Notes under the pieces: generated by a model
Seen by the model: only the letters and a program-made list of their open reading frames with translations
Database searches by the model: none
Told to the model about the DNA's origin: nothing
Assembly (NCBI GenBank): GCA_027579435.1
Contig: JANBPK010001037.1
Location: 124,001-188,000, forward strand
DNA length: 64,000 nucleotides
Reading direction: 5' to 3'
Origin: Candolleomyces eurysporus
Taxonomy: Eukaryota; Basidiomycota; Agaricomycetes; Agaricales; Psathyrellaceae
Position numbers and translations under genes: made by a program
Part shown: in pieces, positions 9,527-20,730 of the stretch
Numbering within the stretch: position 1 is the stretch's first letter
Layout: each line of letters starts with the position of its first letter

Positions 9527-11079
9527 ATGGTGCTCTCTGAATATGAACGCATTAAACAGGCAAATATAGCAAGGGTAAGTTTGCTCACTGTTTCTGAAAT
9601 TCAGCTTCGTTGACGTCTATGGGCTACGACTTTTCAGAACAAAGAACTGCTGCAAAAACTAGGTCTAGACACTCCGCTCGTTGAGCCAAAAGAAAAACCA
9701 CGAAAGAAGGCAGTGACCAATAACAAGAAACGAAAGGCAGAAGAGGCGCTGAGTAACGTTGATTCCAACCAGGGAGACGGGGAACCCAATGACTCGGAGG
9801 AGCCACCGGCCAAAGTCAAGAAGACTGAAGCACCAGAGGAAGGTGTAAGACGAAGCTCAAGAACTGCTGGGAAGAAGGTCGACTATAAGGGAGAAATTCA
9901 GAGGTCGCAGGTTGTTACCCTTTCTTCCAAGAAGGTACGCGATGGTATGGGTCCGTTGGGGAGCGAAGCAGGGGACAAGAGGAAACACAGCCCGTATGTT
10001 CTATTCGAAAAAATACGCGTGAATTTGCAATAATCCCTTTTTTTTTTCTACAGGAAAGTCTATGGCTCCATCCCTGGAGTTGCAGTCGGGACGTGGTGGG
10101 AGAAACGACAAGGCTGCAGTATCGATGCCATTCACGCGTATGTATAGTCCGAATCTCACTTTATCGCTTGTCATAACGTTTTTTGGACAGGCCGTTGGTG
10201 GGAGGTATTTCCGGTGGCAAGGATGGCGCCTACAGTGTGGCTTTGAGTGGTGGTTACGACGACGACGTGGATCTGGGATACGCTTTGTGCGTTCTCTTTC
10301 TCTCCTTGTGGCTCTATACTGACGTTTGAATTCTGTACAGCACCTATACCGGCTCTGGTATGTACACTCTGAACCGTGCTTTTGGTTATCAGCCTGACGA
10401 GGATTGCAAGGTGGTCGCGATCTCAAGGGCACAAAGACCAACCCCAAAAATGTACGTCCTCCGTTCTTCGTGCAACAACTGGTATTAAAACTATTTCCAG
10501 CTGCGTACAGCGCCTCAAAGCTCTGACCAGTCGTTTGAGAACACTGTAAGTCGATTCAACCTTTCACTTGCAACTTGTGCTGACCGTATGACCACAGTTC
10601 AACAAGATGCTCAAGGTACTGTGATTCCATTCGCCGAAATCTCTCACATCCTAACCGCCGCCTCAGAGGTCCTCTGAAACTCACAAACCCGTTCGAGTCA
10701 TCAGAGGCTACAAGCTCAAGTCCAAGTACGCCCCGAGCGAAGGATATCGGTATGACGGGCTGTATGTCGTGGAGCAGGTTCGTTGGCTCTTAAGTTCCTT
10801 AACATGACACGCTCCTAATTCTGGTTTGTTTTTACAGGCATGGATAGAAAACGGCAACAATCCGAAAGGCTACCTTGTTTGTAAATACGCTTTCAAGGTG
10901 AGTGTGCCAAGCCTCGAGTCTCTGGTTATGTTTCTTACGATTGAGCGCAGAGGCTCCCCAACCAACCACCTCTGCCAGTGCGCGACCTCGATGCTGAGGG
11001 CTCAAGCGAACATGATGGTGACGACGACGAGGATGCGGAGGACGCAGAGAACGGGAATGAAGATGAAGAAAATGCTTAG
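9527..11079 (+). CDS. SRA/YDG-domain protein, probable methyl-DNA reader
   Basis: Eleven exons fit: 9527-9574, 9638-9993, 10054-10137, 10191-10286, 10341-10357, 10411-10451, 10501-10545, 10598-10615, 10667-10777, 10838-10897 and 10951-11079. After a Lys/Glu-rich N-terminus with basic, nuclear-signal-like stretches comes an SRA domain. It shows VYGSIPGVAVGTWWEKRQ, LVGGISGGKDGAYSVALSGG, the hallmark YTGSGGRDLKGTKTNPKN, and GYRYDGLYVVE. The tail is acidic. No RING, PHD or SET domain is present, unlike UHRF1 or plant SUVH proteins, so this is a stand-alone SRA reader. The family binds methylated (often hemimethylated) CpG. The retrotransposon sits just upstream and may have altered its promoter. 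Confidence 0.9.
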
Positions 11080-11356
11080 ATTGTGGCAATCACAATCCCC
11101 GTATGCTGCCCATACTCAATACCCTAATGTATAATTCGTAGATCTAACTTTTTGCTAGCGTTGCTCTGTAATGTATATAGCTGCTTTCTTGTACCATTGT
11201 ATATAATGCTTCCGCATCGGGTAGTGTGTGTTCTATTTTAAGAACGGCCGAACGCGCCCTTGATATTACGGCAAGCCTAACCTCACAAATTTGCTGGCGT
11301 CGACTTCGTTGTTTAGCTTCTCTCCCTCTTCTTGTTTTCTCGTCAACTTGGGTAAA

Positions 11357-12348
11357 ATGCCCTCTTTCCCTTCCTTTGCGTCTGCTACCGTCGCTCTTTT
11401 TGCTACCACACTCCTTTTCAATGCTCTCCCTGTCCAAGCCACACCTAACGCCCTTGTCCATGGTGGACCTATAAACTTGAAGCACCGCCATTCTAGGCTT
11501 GATGCTGCCATTCGAGATCTGAACTCCTCTCAGGTTCTAGCGAAGAGGGAGTCCGGGGAATTCACCTGGTTCAAAACAGGCTTGTGCGTTGACATATCTT
11601 GCCGAACCTCTTACTCGGTAGCTCATCTTTAGCTTAGGGGTGCCTGTGGTGGACACAATGTGGACAGCGACTACGTGAGTTGCTATACTGAGCTCAGTGG
11701 AGCCATCTAATTAGTCTAACATGAACTCAGATTGTCGCAATGAACACTCCTGTATGTGCAAAACCTACTTCTGACCATTCCACGTTCTGACCGTTTGTTG
11801 CAGCAATGGGATGGTGGTTCTCACTGCGGTAAACCTGTGACCATCACAATCAACGGTAAAACAGCCACAGCTACCGTCGTGGACAGAGTCAGTCTGAAGC
11901 TCCAAACTTCTCGATGAAAAGCTCACATCCATCCTTCAAATAGTGCGTCGGATGCCCCCACGGCAACCTCGACTTTAGCATCGGACTGTTCCACCATTGG
12001 GAGAGCGACCACGTCAGGGTTGGGACTTTGCATGGAACCTGGTCATTTGGCGGTGCTGCAGCAGATCCTCCCAAGCCCTCGACGACGCCCAGACCTACGC
12101 CAACCCCCACCACGACAAGTAGGACACCCTCAAGCACTCGTGTTTCTACTACCTCAAGCACTACTAGCAGCACTGCTGTTACAACTTCGACCTCCTCCAG
12201 CGCTTCCGAGAGTTCGTCCGCGTCAACTACTAGTGCCAGTTCAACCGCTGAGCCCTCGAGTACCCCAACCATCCCAACTGGAGTACTGAATCAGTTCAAC
12301 TATGCGATGCTTGGAATGGCCAACATCGCGGTTCACCCTTCGTCGTAA
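11357..12348 (+). CDS. Secreted RlpA-like double-psi beta-barrel protein
   Basis: Exons: 11357-11583, 11638-11674, 11731-11751, 11804-11887 and 11944-12348. The N-terminus is a signal peptide (ATVALFATTLLFNALPVQA), followed by a possible Kex2 site (KR at 63-64). The barrel domain has the family marks GLGACGG, DYIVAMN, GSHCGK, ATVVDRCVGCPHGNLDFS and a closing GTW. A Ser/Thr/Pro-rich tail of about 90 residues, probably O-glycosylated, follows. Fungal RlpA-like proteins are related to expansins and barwin and are thought to act at the cell wall. No enzymatic residues can be asserted. The C-terminus could carry a weak anchor signal but lacks a clear hydrophobic end. Confidence 0.85.
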
Positions 12349-12754
12349 GGCGTGCCAGCTTTCACCTACATACCCGTTCAGTGCTGCGCAGTGCGAAGCT
12401 AACGACAACGTTGAGCCGCAGTGCGGCCGTCTTACCCGAATTCTTTCCTGGTCACATTCTTTGTTGGTTGACTGACACTAGTTCTGCTTTCTGCAGCTGT
12501 AACACGCTTGTCGTTGTTGTGATGTTTGTTATTTATTGTATAGAAATACATCGATGCTGTTACTTTGCGAATGTTTCTTTTAATCAGAAAGGAGCCGTAA
12601 TGTCGGTAACCGTCCCAGTCATGATGCGACTTCTAGTCGAGATCTATCGTTTTCCGGGGGGNTGCGGGGAAATAGTTGGCCAGACCGCCGGTGTGTAGCG
12701 GTGTGTATGGGCGGGTATCCGGGATGATGGTTGCCCGTCGCCCCGCACTCCAAT
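12349..12754. other. Convergent 3' flanks, with one unknown base
   Basis: The interval lies between the stop of the RlpA-like gene and the stop of the minus-strand gene, and I see no gene. A single N at 12662 follows a run of six Gs, the same pattern as at 47543 and 55004. Confidence 0.6.
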
Positions 12755-14011
12755 CTACGACGGCAGTTCGATAGCCCGGCGGACCAGAGTCAAAAACGAC
12801 TCCTTATCGGCATCTTGGGACTTGCATTGCTGTTGCAGCTTCCACAGCTGATAGAGACCCTGGATGGACTGTTGCAGGGCAGCGTCGCCGTCGACTCGCT
12901 CTTCCTGGGTGTTAGGCTGCGGCTGGTCTACCGCCATGTCCTGTTGGGATTCAACAGAAGCTACGCGATCTTGCACTGGGACGGGTGGCGCGGATTCGCG
13001 GAGGGGGGATTGATCTAATTCCGCCTCCGTGTGGGTTCGATCAGGAGATGGAAGGGCGTCGGAATCCTCAGATGAGTTCTCATCTTCGAAAGGAGGGCTT
13101 TCGGGGCGTACCGCTAGGCGAGCAAGCCTGCGGGAGAGAGCATCTGGGGAGGGCGGTTGGAGCGGGTTGTAGGGCTCGTCATCTTCATCATGATCGGGTC
13201 GCAAAGAAGAACTAGGAATGAAGATGCGTTCCGACTGCGCGACTTGGGTTCCGTCAGCGTTGCGCTTGACTGGGAGTGGCGAAGGGATGGTAGAGTCGGC
13301 CGTGCCTGTTATACGGGAGTGTCAGTGTCGAAGAAGATGAAAGACAGCGTGCGGAAACGTACCATGAACAGAGGAGTAGCGGGCCCAGTAGGCATCCTCA
13401 GTGTTGAGGTCTGTCTGCGCTTTATTCGCGCTCGGATCATGGGCGACGTCGTCTGGATCCTGTCCATACGAGTTCCAGTAGGCATCGTCATCGTCATCTG
13501 GAGTGGCGACGGTGACGGCGTAGGTGGGCTCGGCCAGGAAATCGTGGGGCGATCTGAATGCAGCCATTGCGTCAGGGATTGTGGGGTAGGAGTCGCGGGG
13601 GAAAGGCATGAGGGCGATGTTATGGTACTGCCAGCTGTGGGTTGGATCCCAAAGGAATATAAGGCGAAATGCGGGGTCCGTGGTGGTATCGGTCGTTATA
13701 GGAGACACATGGGCCTGGAGTGACTCTGCATCTGCTAAATAGCGGATTTTGAGCCTGAGATCGTGAGGATGCTCTAATGGGGCTTCTGCGAGAAGAAGCG
13801 TGACTGCCTCTTGGCTGTCGTGGGACGGCCATGCGAGATATTCCGCCGGGTTTTCTATTGATACGGCCAAGAAATGGTGCCTCTGGAGCAGGGGCTTGGA
13901 GATGAGATGAGGCGGTAGCGGGGCGTCTAGGGGAGAAATGTAACTGAGGACTAGGCTGACGGTGGCGGGCTCGATAGGCGAGGGCGAGGGCGAGTCCATG
14001 TCCATCACCAT
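12755..14011 (-). CDS. Conserved hypothetical protein
   Basis: Two exons, 14011-13363 and 13305-12755, join cleanly across a 57-bp intron (13306-13362) to give about 400 residues. I do not recognise the family. The first half is soluble and mixed in composition, with a 'DDDDDAYWNSYG' stretch and a similar 'EDAYWARYSSVHG' after it, a small internal repeat. The C-terminal half is acidic and Pro/Ser-rich and ends in a helical stretch (ALQQSIQGLYQLWKLQQQCK and on). No signal peptide, membrane segment or enzyme motif is seen. The start is the first ATG in frame; ATGs at 14005 and 13999 are close alternatives. The gene is divergent from the Ser/Thr-rich surface protein, with only 74 bp between start codons. 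Confidence 0.75.
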
Positions 14012-14085
14012 GATCACAACCAGAACCGAAGATGAGCTCCCTTATGTAACCCAGGCTGCCTTGTCTTTTAACCACGACCACGACC

Positions 14086-14653
14086 ATGTATACCCGTCTT
14101 CCGTTGCTTCTGCTGCTCCTGCCTCTGGCTGTCCTAGCCCAGGTAAATAACTCGACGTAGAGACAAGCCACACGTACTTACCCCGCCCTAGGACACAACT
14201 TCGGGAACTCGTACAACTTCGGGCACGCAGCCCTCTGGCTCGACTACTGGATCGCAGACAAACTCAACTGGTACAGCGACCACCCGGGCACCAGTCACTA
14301 CCGTCATAACCTCGACTGTCGTTTCTGAGTTTACTACCGTTTCAAATGGCCAGACACGCAGCGGAAACGCCACCCGTGTCTTCACAACCACGGCTGTCCT
14401 AGCTGAAACAACGGCAGCTCCGGGTTCAACGACGAGATCAACATCGACACGGCCTCTATCAAGCGCGCCAACGGGTGTCGATGGAGGAGGAGCAGGCGCT
14501 GATGGCGCGCCTCTGCCTGGAGCAACAGGCAACACCGGACAAGTTTATGGCCCAGACGACAACTACATTGCTGCGGCCAGCTCGATTCAAAAGAACGGAC
14601 TCCTGGTCGGAGCAGTCGCTTTCGCAGTTGGCGCTGCCCTCACTCTCATTTAG
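14086..14653 (+). CDS. Ser/Thr-rich cell-surface protein, possibly GPI-anchored
   Basis: Exon 1 (14086-14142) encodes just a signal peptide (MYTRLPLLLLLLPLAVLAQ). A 49-bp intron separates it from exon 2 (14192-14653). The mature part is about 154 residues and consists largely of Thr, Ser and Gly with scattered NxS/T sites, then a short Gly-rich spacer and a hydrophobic C-terminus (GLLVGAVAFAVGAALTLI) at the very end. That layout suits a GPI anchor signal or a single membrane anchor. No catalytic domain is present. A role in the wall or surface is inferred from layout alone. Confidence 0.8.
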
Positions 14654-14936
14654 TCAGTCGTTCAGCCGGGACACAAGGACATTGCTTTCAGCGTCGGACT
14701 GTTCTCTAGACCCTCCTTTGCCTCCTATCTTTTTTATGTCAGGCATTTAGTATTGGAACCATCGTCATACCGTTATCACACAGACATTTGCATCTCTAGT
14801 TTTCCGCTTGTACTCTATTATGAACGCATAATACTGCTTTGTGGCAACGTAAACTTGTACGACGTAATTTCCACCTGGCACTTTTTGACGCTCAAAAAGC
14901 TCTTTCTGAACCTAATAGAAGCGGCGATCGCCGGAT

Positions 14937-16441
14937 ATGATACCTCGAGCGCTGCTATTCGTTCGACCACAAGCTCGTTATCTTCCTCATCTCTTCTCCA
15001 GAACCTTCGTCACAGGAAGACGAATGAGCACCTCTGCAAACGAACCCCAAGCTAAGCGACAAAAAGTCATGAGCAAGGTAAGCCCAGAAACTCAGATTTC
15101 TCGCAGCCTTGATTCGAGATGAATGCCAGGTCATTGGAACGCACAGTGGAACCTTCCACTGCGACGAAGCCCTCGCAGTTTTCTTGCTGAAGCAGACCGA
15201 AGCGTACCGCGGTGCAGGTTCGTGGCTCGTCACTCCCCGCCTAAAGAGACCAGCCATGTCTGATGGCACTCCCCTGGTTTCATCAGACGTCGTTCGCACT
15301 AGAGACCCTGCTACTTTGGACGGCTGTGACATTGTTGTCGATGTTGGCGCTGTCTATGACCCGGCCAGGCAGCGTTTCGACCACCACCAGCGTGGTTTCG
15401 GCGAGGTTCTAGGCCTTGGGTTTACAACCAAGTTGAGCTCTGCCGGGCTCGTATACAAGTGCGTTTTGAGCTTGGCTTTCTTGCTGGAATGCTTAGCCAA
15501 TGAATGACCAGGCATTTCGGTCATGAGATCATCGCGAAGAAGCTTGGCGTGCCTGTTGGAGATGAGAAAGTCAACTATGTCTACAAGCTGCTCTACAGGG
15601 TTAGTAAGGTCTGAACCATCCGCGGTAGCCCATCGCTCATGATCCGTGACAGGACTTCATCGAAGCGCTCGATGCCATCGACAATGGTATCTCGCAGTAC
15701 CCAACCGAGGTTGAACCCCGTTACCGCAACAAGACTGACTTGTCTAGTCGAGTTGGTAGGCTCAATCCGCGCTGGAACGAGGAGTTCAACGCCGCGACCC
15801 TGGATGTAAGTTTCGCTGCATTTCAATGTTTATCTTGATGTTGATCGGAAAGCAGGAACGTTTCAAAGAGGCATCTGCTTTGACTGGCAAAGAGTTCACC
15901 GAGCAGCTGGACTTTTATGCCGAAAGCTGGCTTCCTGCTCGCGACCTCATCACCGAATTGGTGAACTACAGCAAGGCCAACTTTGACTCCAGTGGAAAGA
16001 TTCTCTTGTTCGAGAAGTTCGTCCCATGGAAGGTATGGTGGTTTATTCTACAACATATGTGCCGAGTATAAGCTGAGACTTTGCTTCTAGGAGCATCTCT
16101 TCGACTTGGAAAAGGACGCAGGGAACGGGATCGAGGAAGGGGCTGCAACCTATGTTGTCTATCCCGACGAAGGCGCCCAACAGTGGCGCATTCAAGCGGT
16201 GCCTGTTGCGCCTCAAAGCTTTGAGAGCAGGAAGGCCTTGCCCGAGCCGTGGAGGGGAATCAGAGACGACGAACTGTCCAATTTGACTGGGATTGACGGA
16301 GGCGTCTTCGTTCATGCTAGCGGATTCATCGGAGGTGTGCATTTTTTACCTTCCACCTTGAACTAAATTATTAAATTTGAGCCAGGGAACAAGACGAAGG
16401 ACGGGGCTCTCCAAATGGCAAGGAAGGCGTTGGAATTTTGA
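14937..16441 (+). CDS. MYG1: MYG1 family 3'-5' RNA exonuclease
   Basis: Eight exons: 14937-15077, 15130-15217, 15287-15458, 15512-15599, 15653-15805, 15856-16032, 16091-16334 and 16386-16441. The protein begins with a basic, hydroxylated leader that looks mitochondrial (MIPRALLFVRPQARYLPHLF). The DHH-like core follows: IGTHSGTFHCDEALA, VVRTRDP, DIVVDVGAVYDP and RFDHHQRGF. Later family blocks are RWNEEF, WLPARDL, YVVYPDE, WRIQAVPV and FVHASGFIGG. MYG1 proteins process RNA in the nucleolus and mitochondria, and the two in-frame ATGs (14937 and one near 15024, MSTSANEP) would fit dual targeting. The length is that expected for the family. Confidence 0.93.
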
Positions 16442-16517
16442 ACACGGACGAAGTGACGGCTCTTTGGCTCCATTCATGCTGCCGGAAGATAATTGTGTTT
16501 GAGAATCGGCTCCCGCG

Positions 16518-16650
16518 AAAAGCCTCGAAAGGCTTTTAAAGACCAAGGATTTGGTTTTTAGCTCTTACGAGCTACATCTCAGAAGAGATGTCTCCTCGCC
16601 AGTTGGCGAGCACACACATAGTGTGGTCACCCTGGTCACCAGGGTATGAC
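16518..16650. other. Seven tandem hairpins, possible structured RNA or foldback relic
   Basis: Back-to-back inverted repeats cover nearly every base. Arms: 16518-16525/16530-16537 (8 bp, loop CGAA); 16538-16546/16551-16559 (9 bp with one G-T, loop GGAT); 16560-16564/16569-16573 (5 bp, loop TTAC; a T-A pair at 16559/16574 would extend it by using neighbours' bases); 16574-16580/16585-16591 (7 bp, loop AGAA); 16595-16601/16604-16610 (7 bp); 16613-16617/16621-16625 (5 bp); 16630-16636/16638-16644 (7 bp), flanked by GTCA/TGAC. It begins 77 bp after the MYG1 stop. Looser hairpins continue to about 16825. No recognised RNA family fits. Confidence 0.7.
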
Positions 16651-17249
16651 GAGAGGATAGCGCTTGCAGTGGACACAGGTTCATCGTTTCTGTATAATAT
16701 CATACGCCTCAAATGTCGATTGTTGTCTCATCAAAAACGAGGTGTTCAAAAGCATCTGCCTCGTTGCACACACGTGCCTCCCGGGTATGAGCCATTCGGT
16801 GAATCGGCTGCTGGTGACATTCAGCTCTTTCCCTCCTTACTTCCACCAATCAACCCTTGTTGCAACTGGAGCTAACTTATCGATACCTCACAGATTCCGC
16901 GCTCTCTCCATGATGAAATCGATTCCAGGCGTTGTTTCATTCTTCGGTTCAAGGTCACTCTTTTGCCCATTCGTGGCCAAGGTACCTCTTAGATGAAAAG
17001 GTGAAAATCTTCGTCCGTGGTTTGCATGACCTATCTGCGCAGATCCCAAGAGTATCCTTGTATTCCCAAAGATAAGATAGCCTCAACCGGGGATCTTCCA
17101 TGCATTGAATCGCCTGCTTTTCGTTAGTGAAACGCTCTGGTCGAGTTTGGCGCGTTTTCACCACGAGGCACGCTAGCGTCGGATGTGCACGGTGTTAGTC
17201 ACATACCTCGCCGGGAATGTGATGTGCATCGTGCTCAAGCTATATATCT
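16651..17249. other. Intergenic stretch with further weak hairpins; no gene assigned
   Basis: Further inverted repeats occur at 16736-16742/16759-16765 (7 bp, 16-base loop), 16766-16769/16774-16777 and 16791-16797/16801-16808 (one bulge). A short frame reads AVDTGSSFLYN at about 16665, reminiscent of the active-site loop of pepsin-like proteases, but nothing downstream supports a gene. The right-hand part is upstream sequence of the MARVEL-like gene. Confidence 0.45.
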
Positions 17250-18052
17250 ATGCTCCCCTATGCTGCGTCAACTTCGTCACCTCTCCGCCTCACCACCCAG
17301 AACACTTCTCCGGGCACCCAACGTCTTCAAGACGTCGACGAATCCAAAACGGAGGGCGTACAGTACGAAGATTCAGAGATGCCTTACGTCGAGGCTCACT
17401 ACCACCCCCTCCTATTCGCCACAATAACCTTATGTGCCATGGCGGAGCTGGGTCTTACTGCCTTTCTGATTAATGCGGGCATTGAGACCAAGTCGTTCCC
17501 GAGTGACCAGTATCACGCACTGTGGGTTGCTTACAATTCTTACCCCAAAGATTGTTGCTCACCATGTTTGGATTGCATGCAGGCTTGGACTATACTGCTT
17601 CATTTCATCGTGGACAATCATATTCGGGGCATCGTACATGCTGTGGTACTTTGACCGCGCTTCTCACTTCCTGGCGAATGTGGCGAGTTCTGTTGCCTGG
17701 CTCTTGGCCACAGGGATCGTTTGGGTACGTTCTGATGTTCTACCGAAAGAAAGGTTATCCCTTATATGTACTGTACAGGGAGTGGCAAGTGGTGTGATGC
17801 ATGTTACGAGAACAGGAGGAAACTGTGCGGGACACCCAATCATTTCTCGGTATGACTTCATTTGTGACTTTATATGACTGTTCGCTGATCGCAGTTGGCT
17901 ACAGGTGTCGTCAAGCCCTGACAGTGGAGGCTTTGGGTTGGTCGGTGTTCGGACTGTGCTTGCTGGCGATGGGGGCAACATGCTTTTGGATATTCGCCAC
18001 TCGACGGGTGTCCAACAAGGGGATCTCTTCAAGTGAGGCGAGGCTTGTCTGA
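17250..18052 (+). CDS. MARVEL-like four-helix membrane protein
   Basis: Exons 17250-17521, 17583-17724, 17779-17849 and 17905-18052 join in frame to about 210 residues. Four hydrophobic helices are visible: PLLFATITLCAMAELGLTAF; LLGLYCFISSWTIIFGASYML; VASSVAWLLATGIVWGVA; and GWSVFGLCLLAMGATCFWIF. A loop VMHVTRTGGNCAG and a following CRQALTVEALGW match a pattern I associate with basidiomycete MARVEL-type proteins. The likely role is in membrane organisation, by family only. The start is uncertain: ATG at 17250 gives a 43-residue cytosolic leader, while ATG at 17379 (MPYVEAHYHP) gives a compact protein. Confidence 0.7.
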
Positions 18053-18506
18053 CAGACTCCTCCATGCTGTGGCGTTACTAGTACAACCGGTCCGGCGTTT
18101 TATTTAAACCTGTGCGTTGTGCACTGTATGTAGTGGTTTTTATCGTCTTCGGTGCTGGATTATGAACATAGTGAAGCCTTTAGTACGCTTTGAATACTCC
18201 TGAGTGACGGTCAGCAGGATCTGGGCCGGACGATGACGCCAATCAGATAAGTCGGGGTCAGGGTCGGCAGGCACCGTCGAATCAGCCCTTGGACGCGGCA
18301 TGGGAACCCGCGCGCCTATTTCTAGCCCCTTATGTTGCTCTGCCATTCATCTCCCCCGACTTTACGTTTCTGCAGGTCTATTAATACATGGGGAGGGCAT
18401 CCTTAACTCCCCACCACTATCTTCGTTGACATCCCAAAGACGCCTCCCTCTGCCCAGATAGCCCCAACTCTTAGTTTTCGGTCGCCGTCTACTAGGACAG
18501 CAAAAA
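18053..18506. other. Upstream region of the MFS transporter gene
   Basis: No gene is seen. A TTTTATTTAAA stretch near 18100 is the only AT-rich promoter-like element noted. Confidence 0.4.
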
Positions 18507-20730
18507 ATGACCGCAGGCACCAGCGGAGAGCGGTCCAGTGACTTCAGGGACCCTGAATATCGACAAGCCGCATGCGACGATCTCCTCGCGGAGCAAAACT
18601 GTGATTTGGACGAAGAGAGGGTTTCCCTGGACGAGGAGACAGACCCGCACAGCGACGTTCTCTCTGAGGAGTCGAGATCGAAGGCGGCGAAGAAACGTGC
18701 TGCGTCTATCCGAATCATTGCTCTCATATGCACATGCAGCTTGAGCATCGGAAGCCATTAGTGCGTATTATCTATCCCTCGCTTTCAGTCACAACTGAGT
18801 CCTTCAACTGTCGTCTCCCAATGACAGTGCCAACTACATTCTGGGCCCTCTAAAGAGTCGAATGCAACGCGAGATTGGAGCATCTCACGCCGAATTCGGT
18901 CTGCTGATCGCCGCGTACACCCTCAACAGCACCTGGACACCTCTGGTCGGTGGCGTCCTGGCGAGTCGGTTAGGGACGACGGTGACAAGTATTTTGGCGA
19001 CAGGGGTCATATTTCTAGGTCAGTCAAGCCCCCTCTCGGATAGTTTGCGATTCCTGACTGTACATGACAGGACAAGTAATCCTATTGATTGGTGACATCT
19101 GGGGCGATGTTCGACTGATGGTCCTAGGGCTCTTCGTCTTTGGGATCGGGGTAAGCCCGCTCTCGGTTGTTCAGGAGACTATCATCGTCCGCTTTTTCAA
19201 GTCCCACGGACTGGGAGTGTCAATGGCGTTTGGGCTCGTGGCTGGGAAAGGGGCTTCTTTTGTTGCAGCAAGCACATCATATCCCCTCACCAAACACTTC
19301 GGCGGTCGGGCCCCATTCTATGTGGCTACCTCCTTGGCTGGGTTATCCGTTGTAGTCAACCTCATCTACATTGCATGCTCCAAGTGGTTGGTAGATGGGG
19401 CCGGTGCCGAACTCGAGGCTCCAGATATCCAAGAAGAGGCGCATCGAAGGGAGCCAATTGACATAACGGAAGCTCAAGCCTTGGAGAAAGTCGCTAAGAA
19501 ACGCCATGTCGATATTCGGCAGGTCGTTAAACTTGGGGATGCTTTTTGGGCGTCAGTGTTCAGCTCCTTCTGTTTGAACATGGTTCTAACTTCCTTATAG
19601 TTACGTTGGTCTGAATATCTTTTGCGGGATGATCTGGGTGCCATTTATTCATCTTGCACCGTAAGACCATCCCATCTTTGACCACGTTTATTTCAAAGCT
19701 GAGGCTCGCTCAGAAACCTCATTGAAAAACGCTACGGGTTGTCCGAAGAGATTGCAGCAAACCAAGCCTCTTATCTTTTGGTCGGACCGATAGTATTATA
19801 TCCTCTGGTAAGCTGTTGTTGCCCAGCGAATTTAATCCATTTCTAAACCCCGTTTCGTCAGTGCGGCTTCTTGGTGGATAACATCAAACGGGAGTCCGTG
19901 GTGACCGATATCCTTCGTACCACCTCTGTCCTCACTTTCCTCGGGTATCTTTGGCTGTCGCTTCCGCCCATAGTGACAAAGACACCGATACCAGCTATCA
20001 CTTCGTATGCCATTGGTCATGGGATGTCGCCATGTAAGGATAACATTTGCGTTGTCTACCGAATTCCCTTTGCTCAAAGCTGCCTCGTAGTGCTCTTGGC
20101 AATCATCGTCCCTCGAATTGTCCCGTCCAAGTATGTATCTACCGCTCTTGGGGTCCACAAAAGTGTAAGCAATAATTGTATTCTTTTTGAGAAGCGTTGC
20201 TGATGAAGAGGATGCTCCAGCTCGAACAAACTGGAAACACCCTCTTCCAAACCGTTGCAGGTCTCCTTCTCGATACCCGTGGAAAAATGGGTGGGAAGGC
20301 AGCTCAATACCTCTTGAATACCTTTGTGTTTTTGAACGTGGTTCAGTTTTTGAGTATCGTTTTGCTTGCCTATCTGCAACGGAACAACCCCCAGACCCAC
20401 CATCCACGCCATGGCCACCAGCGCAACTCGCTCTCAATTTCCGACGGCGAGGGTTTGCTAGAGGAAGATCAACGGACCGGACGATCCAGTTCTCCATCCT
20501 CAGGTTTCGACCGTCGATCAAGTCCATCACCGGAGGAAACTCCGCTGCTTCCAGATCATAGGCACGTTCCAAGGACGCTCTCAAGGAGGAGCTTAGTTCA
20601 AGAGATGATCAGGAGTCAGAACGAAATTCGGAGAGGGAAGTTCATGATGGCGCTGTGTGCCCTGCTAATTGCTTCTGCATGGGGTCTGTTCCTGGGGACG
20701 GCCTGGTTTAAGCTTGGGACTAGCCACTGA
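18507..20730 (+). CDS. Major facilitator superfamily transporter (MFSD1-like)
   Basis: Eight exons: 18507-18760, 18828-19018, 19071-19551, 19601-19660, 19714-19807, 19862-20033, 20091-20164 and 20221-20730. A long acidic cytosolic N-terminus precedes about 12 membrane helices. Characteristic blocks are HAEFGLLIAAYTLNSTWTPL, GVLASRLGT, FVFGIGVSPLSVVQETIIVR and the late IVPSKYVSTALGVHKSLEQT, which resembles the MFSD1 branch (lysosomal dipeptide transport in animals). A Ser/Arg-rich cytosolic loop (about 20390-20640) precedes a final helix. The substrate cannot be read from sequence. The intron at 20034-20090 is in frame and stop-free, so a retained-intron form is possible. Confidence 0.87.

Noticed and set aside
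13157..13723. 188-codon plus-strand frame
   Set aside because: It overlaps both exons and the intron of the minus-strand gene at 12755-14011, which has a coherent splice and composition; the plus-strand reading has no features.
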